Source of the DNA: Rhodobacterales bacterium
Lineage (GTDB): Bacteria > Pseudomonadota > Alphaproteobacteria > Rhodobacterales > Rhodobacteraceae
Assembly: GCA_002747035.1 (NCBI GenBank)
Contig: PDRZ01000015.1
Span: 62,001-126,000 of the forward strand
DNA: 64,000 bases
Direction of reading: 5' to 3'
Position 1 is the first letter of the stretch. Each line of letters opens with the position of its first letter. Both the position numbers and the translations under genes were made by a program. Below are positions 25,603 through 34,443 of the stretch, piece by piece. The notes under the pieces are model-generated. The model had not been told where the DNA came from. It ran no database searches and saw only the letters and a program-made list of their open reading frames with translations.

Positions 25603-26715
25603 TTGCGCATTTCAGCACGGGTTTTATTAACGCTCGCCACAGTATTTCTTGTCGCGGCCTGTTCGCTTCCACGCGGGGCGGCGATTGTTTCTGAAGTGAT
25701 CAAGGAAAACGATAGCGAAACCCCCCAGTTTCAGGTGGTAGAAGTGCACAAGGATACGGTTGCACAGATTGCCAAATGGCCTGCAACAGGGTGGCACGGG
25801 CATTACCACTGGCTTTCTGCCAAAGGTGGGTCCAACGGGGCCACGATCCGGCCGGGGGACAAGGTGACGCTGGTTATCTGGGATAACCAGGATAATTCGC
25901 TTTTGACGGGGGTGAATGAAAAGGTTGTGACCATGAGCGGTCTGATTGTTTCTCCGGGTGGGACGATTTTTGTACCTTACCTCGAAGACGTGCGGGTCAG
26001 CGGCATGTCCCCCAACCAGGCGCGTAAGAAGATCCAGAAGAAGATGGAACCGATTATCCCCTCGGCTCAGGTCCAGTTGTCGCACGAACCCGGACAGGGC
26101 AATTCAGTTGACCTTGTCAGCGGCGTGCAGAAACCGGGCAGCTATCCGCTTGCCAATCGCAACACCACGATCCTGAGCGTGATTGCCCAGGGCGGCGGTA
26201 TCGCAACCACCCTGCGCAACCCTCTGGTGCGGTTGATCCGTGGTGGAAAAACCTATGAAGTGCGCGCCGATGCCCTGTTTTCAACAGCCTCCAAGAACGT
26301 TTTGATGCGCGGCAATGACAAGGTTCTGGTGGAAGAAGACAGCCGTTATTTCACCGCTCTCGGGGCCACGGGCAAGGAAGAACTGGTCTATTTCGAAAAG
26401 GAACAGATCACCGCGCTTGAGGCGATGTCGATTATTGGCGGCCTCTCTGATGCACGGGCCAATCCCAAGGGGGTTCTGATCCTGCGCGACTATCCGGCCA
26501 AGGCGTTGCGCAGCGACGGCGCGGGGCCGAACATGCAGCAGGTGGTGTTCACCTTTGACCTGACCACGGCGGACGGCCTGTTTGCGGCGCGGAATTTCAG
26601 CATCAACCCAAAGGACACGGTGTTGGCCACGGAATCTCCGGTCAATGCGGCACGCACCATCTTTGGCCTGCTGGGCAGCCTGGTCGGGATTGCGAATTCC
26701 ACCAGCAATTTGTGA
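25603..26715 (+). CDS. Polysaccharide export outer-membrane lipoprotein (Wza-like)
   Basis: A 370-aa export lipoprotein. TTG at 25603 is proposed as start: it follows a G-run (GGGGGG) by 6 bases and gives LRISARVLLTLATVFLVAAC, a lipoprotein signal ending in the lipobox VAAC. Any other start lies either ~200 bp upstream, giving an implausible leader, or deep inside the protein. The Poly_export domain (RPGDKVTLVIWDNQDNSLL) and SLBB domains (SGVQKPGSYPLANRNTTILS and the LGATGKEEL region) follow. It would form the outer-membrane pore for the EPS begun by the neighbouring transferase and epimerase. No Wzc or Wzx genes are nearby. Confidence 0.9.
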   Translation: MRISARVLLTLATVFLVAACSLPRGAAIVSEVIKENDSETPQFQVVEVHKDTVAQIAKWPATGWHGHYHWLSAKGGSNGATIRPGDKVTLVIWDNQDNSLLTGVNEKVVTMSGLIVSPGGTIFVPYLEDVRVSGMSPNQARKKIQKKMEPIIPSAQVQLSHEPGQGNSVDLVSGVQKPGSYPLANRNTTILSVIAQGGGIATTLRNPLVRLIRGGKTYEVRADALFSTASKNVLMRGNDKVLVEEDSRYFTALGATGKEELVYFEKEQITALEAMSIIGGLSDARANPKGVLILRDYPAKALRSDGAGPNMQQVVFTFDLTTADGLFAARNFSINPKDTVLATESPVNAARTIFGLLGSLVGIANSTSNL

Positions 26716-26827
26716 TCCTTTACTGTGACCCTGACGTGACCTTGCGTCGCGTGGCGCGTTCGGGCGTTCCCAAACCTATATTCCGCCTCTAGGCTTACCT
26801 TGACGTCAATCGGCAGGGGAGGGCCGG

Positions 26828-28441
26828 ATGCGAGTATTTCAAAGCAGAATCGACCGGGGCGCGCCGGGGTTTGCGGGTAATCGCGCCGATATGCTGGCGC
26901 TGGTTGACAAGCTGCGCGGGCTGGAAGCGCGGGCCGAGGCGAAATCCGAAGAGCGCCGCCCGGTGTTTGACAAGCGTGGGCAATTGTCGCCGCGCGAAAG
27001 GCTTGCTGCCTTGTTGGACCCGGGGATGCCGTTTCTGGAACTTTATAACATGGCGTCCTATCTCGTGGATGATCCCGACCCCGAAACTACCATCCCGGGG
27101 GCAAGCGCGATCACCGGGATCGGGTTCGTGTCCGGCGTGCGCTGTATGATCTATGTGGATGACGCCGGGATTAATGCGGGTGCCTCGACCACGAAAACCG
27201 TGGACAAGGCGCTGGGCGTTCTGGATATCGCGTCAAAGCAGAAGCTGCCTTTCGTGCATTGCGTGGAAAGCGCGGGCGCGAACCTCATGGCCTATACGGT
27301 TGAGCTTTGGGCCCATGGCGGCGGGATGTTTGCCGGGCTGGCGCGGCTCTCTGCGGCTGGCATTCCGGTGATCACCGTGTTGCACGGGGCTTCGACCGCG
27401 GGCGGGGCCTATCAGCCGGGGCTGTCGGACTATGTGATTGGGGTCAGGGGCAACGGCATGGCGATGCTGGCCGGCTCTGCGCTGGTCAAGGCGGCAACGG
27501 GCGAAGATGCGGATGACGCCACCCTTGGCGGCTCGGAAATGCACGCCGTGACCACGGGCCTTGTGGAATATCTGGCCGAAAACGATGCCCACGGGATTGA
27601 AATCGCGCGCGACGTGGTGGCGGGGCTTGGTTGGGGCGGCGGCCCTGTGCCCCGTCCCCATGACGCACCGTTGCATGACCCCGATGACATCGCCGGGGTT
27701 GTGCCCGTGGATTATCGCAAACCCTATGACATGCGCGAAGTTGCGGCGCGGCTGACCGATGGCTCGCGCCTGCGCGATTTCAAACCGGATTACGGCCCGG
27801 CCACGGTGTGTCTGCATGGTGAAATCATGGGGATGCCGGTGGGGATCATGGGTAATAACGGCCCCATTGATCCCGATGGTGCCACCAAGGCAACACATTT
27901 TCTCCAGGCGATGGAACAGGCCGGGACTCCTGTGATTTTTCTTGGTAACACAACGGGTTACATGGTTGGCGCCGAATATGAGCATGGCGGAATGATCAAA
28001 CATGGATCCAAGATGATCCAGGCCGTGACCAACCTGACCGTACCTAAGATTTCGCTTTATATCGGGGCCAGCTTTGGCGCGGGGAATTACGGCATGTGCG
28101 GTTATGCCTTTGGCGCGGATTTCCTGTTTTCCTGGCCCAATGCTATGACCGGGGTGATGGGCGGGGAACAGGCCGCGACAACGATGGAACAGGTTGCCCT
28201 GCGCACGGCGGCGCGCAAGGGGGTGACGCCCGACCCGAAGCGGATGGCAGCCCAGCGGGCCAAGATCACCGCGCATTTTGATGCGCAATCGGATGCCTTT
28301 TTTACCTCGGGGCGGATGCTGGATCACGGAATTATCGACCCACGGGATACGCGGCGGGTGATCGGGTTTTGCCTGCAAACCTGTGCCGAGGCGCGGGGGC
28401 GGTCGGTAAACAAGCTCAGCTTTGGTGTAGGGAGGGCCTGA
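26828..28441 (+). CDS. Acyl-CoA carboxylase, carboxyltransferase (beta) subunit
   Basis: A 537-aa carboxyltransferase moving CO2 from biotin to an acyl-CoA. Both crotonase-like halves are present: the first with IYVDDAGINAGASTTKT and SAGANLMAY, the second with GIMGNNGPIDPDGATKATHF, LGNTTGYMVG and the acyl-CoA pocket SFGAGNYGMCGYAFGADF. The mid-sequence FLxxMEQAGTPVIFL and GVMGGEQAATTMEQVA favour the methylcrotonyl/geranyl-CoA branch over propionyl-CoA carboxylase, but the substrate is not certain. The biotin carboxylase subunit starts 3 bases downstream. Confidence 0.9.
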   Translation: MRVFQSRIDRGAPGFAGNRADMLALVDKLRGLEARAEAKSEERRPVFDKRGQLSPRERLAALLDPGMPFLELYNMASYLVDDPDPETTIPGASAITGIGFVSGVRCMIYVDDAGINAGASTTKTVDKALGVLDIASKQKLPFVHCVESAGANLMAYTVELWAHGGGMFAGLARLSAAGIPVITVLHGASTAGGAYQPGLSDYVIGVRGNGMAMLAGSALVKAATGEDADDATLGGSEMHAVTTGLVEYLAENDAHGIEIARDVVAGLGWGGGPVPRPHDAPLHDPDDIAGVVPVDYRKPYDMREVAARLTDGSRLRDFKPDYGPATVCLHGEIMGMPVGIMGNNGPIDPDGATKATHFLQAMEQAGTPVIFLGNTTGYMVGAEYEHGGMIKHGSKMIQAVTNLTVPKISLYIGASFGAGNYGMCGYAFGADFLFSWPNAMTGVMGGEQAATTMEQVALRTAARKGVTPDPKRMAAQRAKITAHFDAQSDAFFTSGRMLDHGIIDPRDTRRVIGFCLQTCAEARGRSVNKLSFGVGRA

Positions 28442-28444
28442 ACC

Positions 28445-30388
28445 ATGGCATTTGACACGATTTTGATTGCCAACCGTGGCGAAATCGCCTGTCGCATCAT
28501 GCGCACGGCCCGGGCGCGGGGGCTGCGCTGTATTGCGGTTTATACCGATGCAGACGCGGGCGCGCCCCATGTGGTCATGGCCGATCTGGCCATCCGCATC
28601 GGCGCAGGACCGGCGGGAGAGAGCTATCTTTCTATCGAGCGCATCCTGCAAGCGGCGAAAGACGCCGGTGCGCAGGCTGTGCATCCCGGTTATGGCTTTC
28701 TTTCCGAACGACCCGATTTTGCGCGGGCTTGCGCCGAGGCGGGGCTGACATTTATCGGCCCCTCTGCGGATGCGATTGAAAGCATGGGAAACAAGGCCGG
28801 GGCGCGGCGGGTCATGGACCGGGCGGGGGTGCCCTGTGTGTCCGGCTATGACGGGGCGGATCAAACCGACATGCGGTTGCAGGACGAAGCCGAGAAGATC
28901 GGCTTTCCCGTGATGATCAAGGCCGCGCTGGGCGGCGGTGGCAAGGGGATGCGGGTGGTGCCCGACAGCGCCGGTTTCGCCGACGCGCTGGCGCTGGCGC
29001 GGTCCGAGGCGGCGAATGCCTTTGGCTCGGACGAGGTGATCCTTGAGCGCGCCGTGATCAACCCCCGTCATGTCGAGATACAGGTGTTCGCCGATACCCA
29101 TGGCAACGTGATCCACCTGGGCGAACGGGATTGTTCGGTGCAACGCCGTCACCAGAAGGTGTTAGAGGAAGCTCCCTGTCCGGTGATGAGCGAGGACCTG
29201 CGCGCGCGTATGGGTGCGGCGGCGATTACGGCGGCACAGGCGGTGGGCTATGTGGGGGCTGGCACGGTGGAATTCCTGTTGGAGGAAAGCGGGGCATTCT
29301 ATTTCCTTGAAATGAATACGCGATTGCAGGTGGAACATCCTGTGACGGAAATGGTCACCGGACTGGACCTTGTGGCGCTGCAACTGGATGTGGCGGCGGG
29401 GTTGGCGCTCCCCTTGTCCCAGTCGGAGGTGACCCTGACCGGCCATGCGATCGAAGCGCGGCTTTATGCCGAGGACCCCGCCCACGGGTTCCTGCCCTCG
29501 ACGGGGCCTATCGTGAAATGGTCCGCGCCTGTGGGCGATGGGCTTCGCGTGGATGCCGGGATTGTGGAAAGGCAGGAGGTGTCGCCCTATTACGACCCGA
29601 TGCTGGCCAAGGTGATCGCCCATGGGGCCACCCGCGAACAGGCGCTGGATCGGTTGCAGGGCGCGCTTGCGGATCTGGTGCTGTATGGTCCGGTGACCAA
29701 CCGGGATTTTCTGGGTGAACTGCTTGGGCTGGCGGCGATGCGCGACGGGCAGGCGACGACCGGTCTGATTGCTGCTGAATATGGCGATGCCGGGCCGCAG
29801 GCCCATGGCGACGTTGCGCTGGCGGCGGCTGTGCTGTTTGACGCGCTGCAATCCCGCGCCACAGCGCGGGCGGGCGGGGTCGCCGATGAACTTGTCGGCT
29901 GGAGCAGCAGTGGCGCCCTTGCCTCGCGCCTGAAACTGTCCCTTGCAGGGGGCGAGGTGCAGCAGGTGACGGTTCGGCTAAACCGCGATGGCGGGCTGGA
30001 GGTCAATGGCGCGCGCTTTAGCCGCGAGAGTGGCTGGCGCAGGGACGGCATACGGGTCGATCTGCGCGACGTGCATCTTGATGGCGATACCCTTTATGTG
30101 ATGACGGGTCGGCACAGTTTCTCCGTGACCCGGTTGCGTGAAGGCGCAGAGAGTGAGGGGGCCGGGGACGGCACGGTGCTGGCCCCGATGCATGGGCAAC
30201 TGCTTGAGGTTTTCGTGGCCGAAGGCGACCGTGTCTCCGCCGGGGACCGGCTTGCCGTGCTCGAGGCGATGAAGATGCAACACGAAATTCTGGCCGAAAC
30301 GGGCGGTGTCGTGGCGCGTGTTCCCGGGGGCGTGCCGGGGCAGGTGCGGGCCGGAGACATCCTGTTTGAAGTGGAAGACAAAGGGTAG
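28445..30388 (+). CDS. Acyl-CoA carboxylase, biotin carboxylase/BCCP (alpha) subunit
   Basis: A 647-aa subunit with an ATP-grasp biotin carboxylase (residues ~1-450) and a C-terminal biotin carrier (~575-645). Visible: ILIANRGEIACRIMRTAR, the ATP loop GGGGKGMRVV, ERDCSVQRRHQKVLEEAPCP, FLEMNTRLQVEHPVTE and the biotinylation site EAMKMQHE. It carboxylates its own biotin with bicarbonate and ATP. Together with the gene before it, this makes a two-subunit carboxylase. Naming it MCC, GCC or PCC would need phylogeny. Confidence 0.95.
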   Translation: MAFDTILIANRGEIACRIMRTARARGLRCIAVYTDADAGAPHVVMADLAIRIGAGPAGESYLSIERILQAAKDAGAQAVHPGYGFLSERPDFARACAEAGLTFIGPSADAIESMGNKAGARRVMDRAGVPCVSGYDGADQTDMRLQDEAEKIGFPVMIKAALGGGGKGMRVVPDSAGFADALALARSEAANAFGSDEVILERAVINPRHVEIQVFADTHGNVIHLGERDCSVQRRHQKVLEEAPCPVMSEDLRARMGAAAITAAQAVGYVGAGTVEFLLEESGAFYFLEMNTRLQVEHPVTEMVTGLDLVALQLDVAAGLALPLSQSEVTLTGHAIEARLYAEDPAHGFLPSTGPIVKWSAPVGDGLRVDAGIVERQEVSPYYDPMLAKVIAHGATREQALDRLQGALADLVLYGPVTNRDFLGELLGLAAMRDGQATTGLIAAEYGDAGPQAHGDVALAAAVLFDALQSRATARAGGVADELVGWSSSGALASRLKLSLAGGEVQQVTVRLNRDGGLEVNGARFSRESGWRRDGIRVDLRDVHLDGDTLYVMTGRHSFSVTRLREGAESEGAGDGTVLAPMHGQLLEVFVAEGDRVSAGDRLAVLEAMKMQHEILAETGGVVARVPGGVPGQVRAGDILFEVEDKG

Positions 30389-30391
30389 GAC

Positions 30392-31192
30392 ATGCAGGCA
30401 GCCACGGATTTACGCGAAGAGATCGAGGTGCTGTCGGATGTTGTGACACCGCTGAGCCAGCCAGAGCTGGACCGCGAAACGCTGTTCAAGGGGTGGAGCG
30501 TCGAGGACATCCTTGGGCATCTGCACATGTTCGATGTCGCGGCGTTGAAAGCTTTGCAAGGTCCCGAGTTGTTTGCCAAAATGGCCGGTCCGATCCTGGC
30601 CGGGATGAAGGCGGGCAAAACCTTTCGCGAGATGCAGTATGAGTGGCTTGACGGCTTGTCCGGCGTGGATTTGCGCGCGGCGTGGTATCAAACTGCGGTT
30701 GAGCTGGCTGATGGGTTCGCGGCACGGGATCCAAAGGACCGGGTCCAGTGGTTTGGCCCCGGGATGAGCGTGCAATCGGCGGCAACCGCGCGACAGATGG
30801 AGGTCTGGGCCCATGGGCAGGCGGTGTTTGACCTGTTGGGGCTGCGGCGCAAGGAAACGGACCGCATCCGCAATATCGCCCATCTGGGGGTGGTGACCTA
30901 TGGCTGGAGCTTTGCCTGTCGTGGACAAGAGGCCCCGGAGCCTGCGCCCCATGTGCGATTGATCGCGCCCTCCGGTGCCGTTTGGGAGTGGAATGAAACA
31001 CAGGACGACAACCGGGTTGAAGGCCATGCGGTGGAGTTTGCACAGGTGGTGGCACAGACGCGCAATGTTGCCGATACAGGGTTGAAGACGGTTGGTGACG
31101 CGGCCACCCGCTGGATGGCAACGGCCCAGTGTTTTGCGGGTCCGCCCAGCGATCCGCCCCTACCGGGTGCGCGCCATATCAGCGGGGGCTGA
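30392..31192 (+). CDS. TIGR03084-type metal-binding protein (DinB/mycothiol fold)
   Basis: A 266-aa protein with the DinB-like/mycothiol-dependent maleylpyruvate isomerase N-terminal fold. WSVEDILGHLHMFD (near residue 29) and QMEVWAHGQAV (near residue 135) carry likely metal-ligand histidines. The pattern matches the TIGR03084 family, which tends to sit beside acyl-CoA carboxylase and acyclic-terpene-utilisation genes. It begins 4 bp after the carboxylase alpha subunit stop and is probably the last gene of that operon. The function is not established. Confidence 0.85.
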   Translation: MQAATDLREEIEVLSDVVTPLSQPELDRETLFKGWSVEDILGHLHMFDVAALKALQGPELFAKMAGPILAGMKAGKTFREMQYEWLDGLSGVDLRAAWYQTAVELADGFAARDPKDRVQWFGPGMSVQSAATARQMEVWAHGQAVFDLLGLRRKETDRIRNIAHLGVVTYGWSFACRGQEAPEPAPHVRLIAPSGAVWEWNETQDDNRVEGHAVEFAQVVAQTRNVADTGLKTVGDAATRWMATAQCFAGPPSDPPLPGARHISGG

Positions 31193-31640
31193 TTTTCCCG
31201 TTCGCCAACGGCCCACCCGCCCACCCCCGTTGCCGAACGGGTGGGGGGGTATCGGCGGTTTTCGCTGAGAAGCGAGACGGCATCCGGTGAGATGCGCTGG
31301 ACGTATTTGACCAGGAGATCATTGCCGAGCCGCACCACATAGGTGATGCCATCGGCGGTCTCGCATTGTGCCCGATCCACAAGGATGAGGTCACCATCCG
31401 AGAGCCGGGGCTCCATACTGTCGCCGCGTACCGATATCCGTTCGCGGGCAGCCGAATGATGAAAGGTCTTTTGCGCCAGGAAGGCTTCACTACCGGACGA
31501 TTGCATGTAGCCACCTGCATGAAGCGGATGGGCATCCAGGTCTTGTACCGCAGGCCGAACACGTCAAAACCGGCACCCGGCCACAAGATCGGCAAAGGTT
31601 GATATGAAACTGGTCAGCGCCGAGGCCAAGGCAATACGGC
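31179..31640 (-). pseudogene. Broken S24-family (LexA/CI-like) repressor-peptidase
   Basis: The minus strand holds the S24 core ISVRGDSMEPRLSDGDLILV, then DGITYVVRLGNDLLVKYVQ and LLSENRRYPP, ending in a different frame with PVRQRGWAGG and a TGA at 31179. The catalytic Ser (GDSMEP) and Lys (LLVK) are both present, but there is no HTH domain upstream. The frame change occurs at a run of seven C on the minus strand near 31243. It is either a pseudogene or a phase-variable or mis-sequenced homopolymer. A convergent overlap with the TIGR03084 gene stop is present. Confidence 0.7.
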
Positions 31641-31650
31641 TCTTCAAGGG

Positions 31651-31682
31651 CCGGAACTAAACCGTGACAAGTCCACCATGGT
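31651..31682. repeat. Direct repeat, left copy
   Basis: CCGGAACTAAACCGTGACAA followed by GTCCACCATGGT. A diverged second copy (CCGGAACCAAGCTGTGACAA then GTCCATGGT) is at 33530-33558. The pair brackets the FkbM-like gene and the decayed siderophore-binding gene, consistent with a mobile or recombined block. Confidence 0.55.
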
Positions 31683-31793
31683 ATCATATTAGGCTAGACG
31701 ATCCCTTCGCAACCAAAGGTTTGTTGCGATCTTGTCCAAGGCCCACCGCCGAGTTAGAACACCCAGAACCACGGCTTGCAGGAGTTTGCAACC

Positions 31794-32540
31794 TTGCCTA
31801 AGAGAACACTATTCGTCGATGTTGGCACCCACATGGGACAAGAGTATCGCGCCCTCTTCGGGACCACTGCTTTGGGCTACAGGCGTCAGTATCTTCATCA
31901 TTATGGCCACGTTCTAAGGAAAGGCGGCGAAAAGATATCTTTTGCGCGCTGCAACCAAATGATAGCGGACGCTGCCTACCTACGCTCACGTCGTGCTGAT
32001 GTGACCTATGTAATGATCGAGCCAAATCCCAATCTGTTTGCCCGGCCGATCTATCGCGAAGCGGACATAGCTCTTTGCATAGCACTATCCGATAATCCAA
32101 ATGCCGCTTCACTGATGAAGCTCTACTTCGCCAACAAAGACCGCACAGGTCAGGGCAGTTCGCTCTTCGAGGCAAAGCCGAATGTTAGCCTCGACGATTA
32201 CACGACAGTAATCAACGTCAACGCCAGTCATTTTGCACGCATGATCAAGGACGCCTATGAAGCAGAACACGGCACCGATTATTGCGTAATCCTACGCCTC
32301 AACAACGAAGGCGCTGAAGTTGAGGTTATCAAAAGCTTCGAGGCTACTTTCGGCCCTCGCCTCGAAGGAGTGCTCGGCTCACTCGCCGATGTTGCCAAAG
32401 TGCATGGACAGCCTGAACTCAACGCGATTTATGATTTCATGAAAAGCAAGGGGATACCCTTCATCCCACTTTATTCCGCCTTTACTTCATGGCCCGACGC
32501 AATTGCATTCGTGCGAGGTAAGGTAGAAGGCACCCTCTAG
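31794..32540 (+). CDS. FkbM-like SAM-dependent methyltransferase
   Basis: A 248-aa protein with a methyltransferase-like layout. TLFVDVGTHMGQEYR resembles SAM motif I, VTYVMIEPNPNLF resembles motif II with an acidic ribose-binding residue, and INVNASHFARMIKDAY lies where a catalytic region would be. The proposed start is TTG at 31794, 9 bases after AGGAG; TTG at 31776 is the alternative. Base composition is less GC-rich than the flanks, suggesting recent acquisition. FkbM-type enzymes often methylate surface glycans, but no substrate can be inferred. Confidence 0.6.
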   Translation: MPKRTLFVDVGTHMGQEYRALFGTTALGYRRQYLHHYGHVLRKGGEKISFARCNQMIADAAYLRSRRADVTYVMIEPNPNLFARPIYREADIALCIALSDNPNAASLMKLYFANKDRTGQGSSLFEAKPNVSLDDYTTVINVNASHFARMIKDAYEAEHGTDYCVILRLNNEGAEVEVIKSFEATFGPRLEGVLGSLADVAKVHGQPELNAIYDFMKSKGIPFIPLYSAFTSWPDAIAFVRGKVEGTL

Positions 32541-32874
32541 GCTACATCGTCACACTAGACTGAGATGCCCCTGGATTCTTGGATTCTTTGCCTGTTAATT
32601 CTGACCTGGCAATTCTGGAAGGTGAACCGCTCCGGGTTTGCCGGAGCGGTTCATATCGCCATAACTGAGCCGCCTCCCAGAGATGGCGTGCCCAAATGGA
32701 TATCAGGCCAGTCAGTACGAGCCTCCATATTGACCCATCTGAGATGGTGTGCTGCAGTGGGCTATGGTTGTAGCACTTGACAAGTAATCACCTGAACACC
32801 AGTCAGGTGCCAGCCACAGGAGCCTGCTATAGTTCCGAAAGCCAACAACGTTGTGATTGTTCATGGAATAAGGC
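32541..32874. other. Gene-free stretch with a 13-bp perfect hairpin
   Basis: No supportable gene. TGAACCGCTCCGG (32623-32635) and its exact complement (32641-32653) flank a GTTTG loop. The sequence TGAACCGCTCCGGGTTTG resembles terminal sequences of IS3-family elements, so this may be an IS end remnant, or simply the terminator of the methyltransferase gene. Confidence 0.45.
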
Positions 32875-33520
32875 ATGCGGGGCAAATTGGTTTTCGGCAC
32901 GGCATTTCTGGCGCTCCTTTCCGTTGCAAATGTTGCTGTGGCCGTGGCGTGTAACGGGCTGTTATTGGATAGTGACACGCTATTTGCAGGCCCGCATTGT
33001 CTGGAAAAGCGGCCAGAGCGTGTGGTGGTATTGGATCCTTTGTTCAGTCTGGGCATTGGCTTGGACGTAGGTTCCCCATTGTTGGCGCGCCATTGACCCG
33101 GATGGCGGATGCGGCGCTGCATGGGCGTGGCGTGGCTGCAAATATCGAGGATTTGGAGTTTGTGACCGAACCGAGCCTGGAGCGGATTGAGGCGCATGGA
33201 TGGAGTTCAACGGGATTTCCTCGGCTCATAAAATTCTCGATGATATTGAGGTCTATGTACTTGATGCTCACTGACCCGCGCTGGCGGGCGAAGCTCTGGA
33301 TGTTGCTGTCGTTGTGTCTGGGGCTTGTCGTGCTGTCTATCTGGCCTCTGTCTGTCGGCTCCTCGGGTTTTTTCATATACGGAATGGCTAGAGGCCATAG
33401 GGCGGCCAAACGGCACGGACCGCACCGCGATTGTTGTATGGCACAACCCACGCCGACGCCACTCAGCCCCCGGCTGCAAAAGCGCCGTGACTTTCGAACG
33501 GAAAGCAGCCTAAAATGAGA
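32875..33520 (+). pseudogene. Wrecked iron/siderophore ABC-transporter binding-protein gene
   Basis: A signal-peptide-like start at 32875 (MRGKLVFGTAFLALLSVANV) leads into RVVVLDPLFSLGIGLDVG, the classical start of a periplasmic FecB/TroA-type ferric-siderophore-binding protein. After a frameshift near 33080, another frame continues with PIVGAPLTRMADAAL and FVTEPSLERIEA. Later fragments lose frame again. At least two frameshifts separate recognisable parts, so no full protein can be made. The permease and ATPase partners are absent. Confidence 0.65.
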
Positions 33521-33529
33521 GCGCTTGGT

Positions 33530-33558
33530 CCGGAACCAAGCTGTGACAAGTCCATGGT
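33530..33558. repeat. Direct repeat, right copy, with palindrome
   Basis: A diverged copy of the repeat at 31651. It overlaps the perfect palindrome CTTGGT-CCGGA-ACCAAG (33524-33540). Confidence 0.5.
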
Positions 33559-33594
33559 GCCCTGCGGGGCCGAGAAGACGCTGGAGAACTGCGC

Positions 33595-34443
33595 ATGTTT
33601 ACGATGTTAAAGGCACCTAAGCTTTTACTGAAACGATATTATTACGGTCAGCGCATTAAGAAATTTGATGCAAAACTGGACGAATTGGTTGATCCGGCCA
33701 ATTGTGGGCTTGAAAAGGGGTTTCTAAAGCTACCTATTGATGAACTGTTGGGCGATGGAATGACCGAGCGGCTCAAGAGTTCGGAGTTGCGTGTTACACC
33801 GCAAGGTGAGAAGCGCATTTATACCAGTTGGGATATCCCCGCATTTCTTTGGAAAGCGGTTCTAACAAGCGACAAGCTGGGTCAAATTGTACGTGATTAT
33901 CTCGGGCCGAACGTTCGGCTGGATGATCTCTATGTCAAGACTGTTTCAGATGGGCTGACTTCTGTGTCAGAAGGCTGGCACACGGATCAGGTGGGCTACC
34001 GGATCAAAGTGTTTATGGTGTTTGATGCCGAGGGCGATCCTGCGGGAACGTTGATCATACCAGCGGATCGTCCGAATCCCTACAAGATCAATTTTACAGA
34101 TGAGTTCGCTCGGATACTGCGCCGCCCTAATAAAGAAGACCGTACCGCGGCAACTCGCGTTACGTACGAGGCAGGGGATTGTCTTGTGTTTGACACCAAC
34201 ATACTGCACCGCGGTGACTATAGCTCTGGTGCAGGCACCCGCTATTGCATCGTCGCTGAGTTTATCGATCGGCGCAAAGCAGACAAGATCGTCAAGTTTG
34301 CACCATGCGGCCCGGGGCAGGGCGCGCGCAACATTACCATCCCCGTGCTCGATGGGGTGGATGTTTCGCAGCACCCCTTGATCGACAGTCGTTTATTGAA
34401 GCCTGCGGAGGGTGTTTTCAAGTATGGTTACAAGGCAGCCTGA
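33595..34443 (+). CDS. Phytanoyl-CoA-dioxygenase-like Fe(II)/2-oxoglutarate enzyme
   Basis: A 282-aa protein with the facial-triad layout of PhyH-type oxygenases: HTD in EGWHTDQVGYRIKVFMVF (near residue 128), the distal His in DTNILHRGDYSSGAGTRY (near 205) with its following Arg for 2-oxoglutarate. The family hydroxylates diverse substrates using O2 and 2-oxoglutarate. Its GC is lower than its neighbours, and it lies in the same accessory patch as the FkbM-like gene. A surface-glycan, lipid or small-molecule role is possible; none is shown. Confidence 0.65.
   Translation: MFTMLKAPKLLLKRYYYGQRIKKFDAKLDELVDPANCGLEKGFLKLPIDELLGDGMTERLKSSELRVTPQGEKRIYTSWDIPAFLWKAVLTSDKLGQIVRDYLGPNVRLDDLYVKTVSDGLTSVSEGWHTDQVGYRIKVFMVFDAEGDPAGTLIIPADRPNPYKINFTDEFARILRRPNKEDRTAATRVTYEAGDCLVFDTNILHRGDYSSGAGTRYCIVAEFIDRRKADKIVKFAPCGPGQGARNITIPVLDGVDVSQHPLIDSRLLKPAEGVFKYGYKAA

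Noticed and set aside
27233-29152. A 639-codon minus-strand frame under the carboxylase genes
   Set aside because: It covers two confident genes on the other strand, is His/Arg/Gly-rich and shows no domain. It is a codon-bias artefact.
32623-32653. Complete IS3-type insertion sequence
   Set aside because: Only a palindrome resembling an IS end is seen; no transposase frame or matching second end was found.
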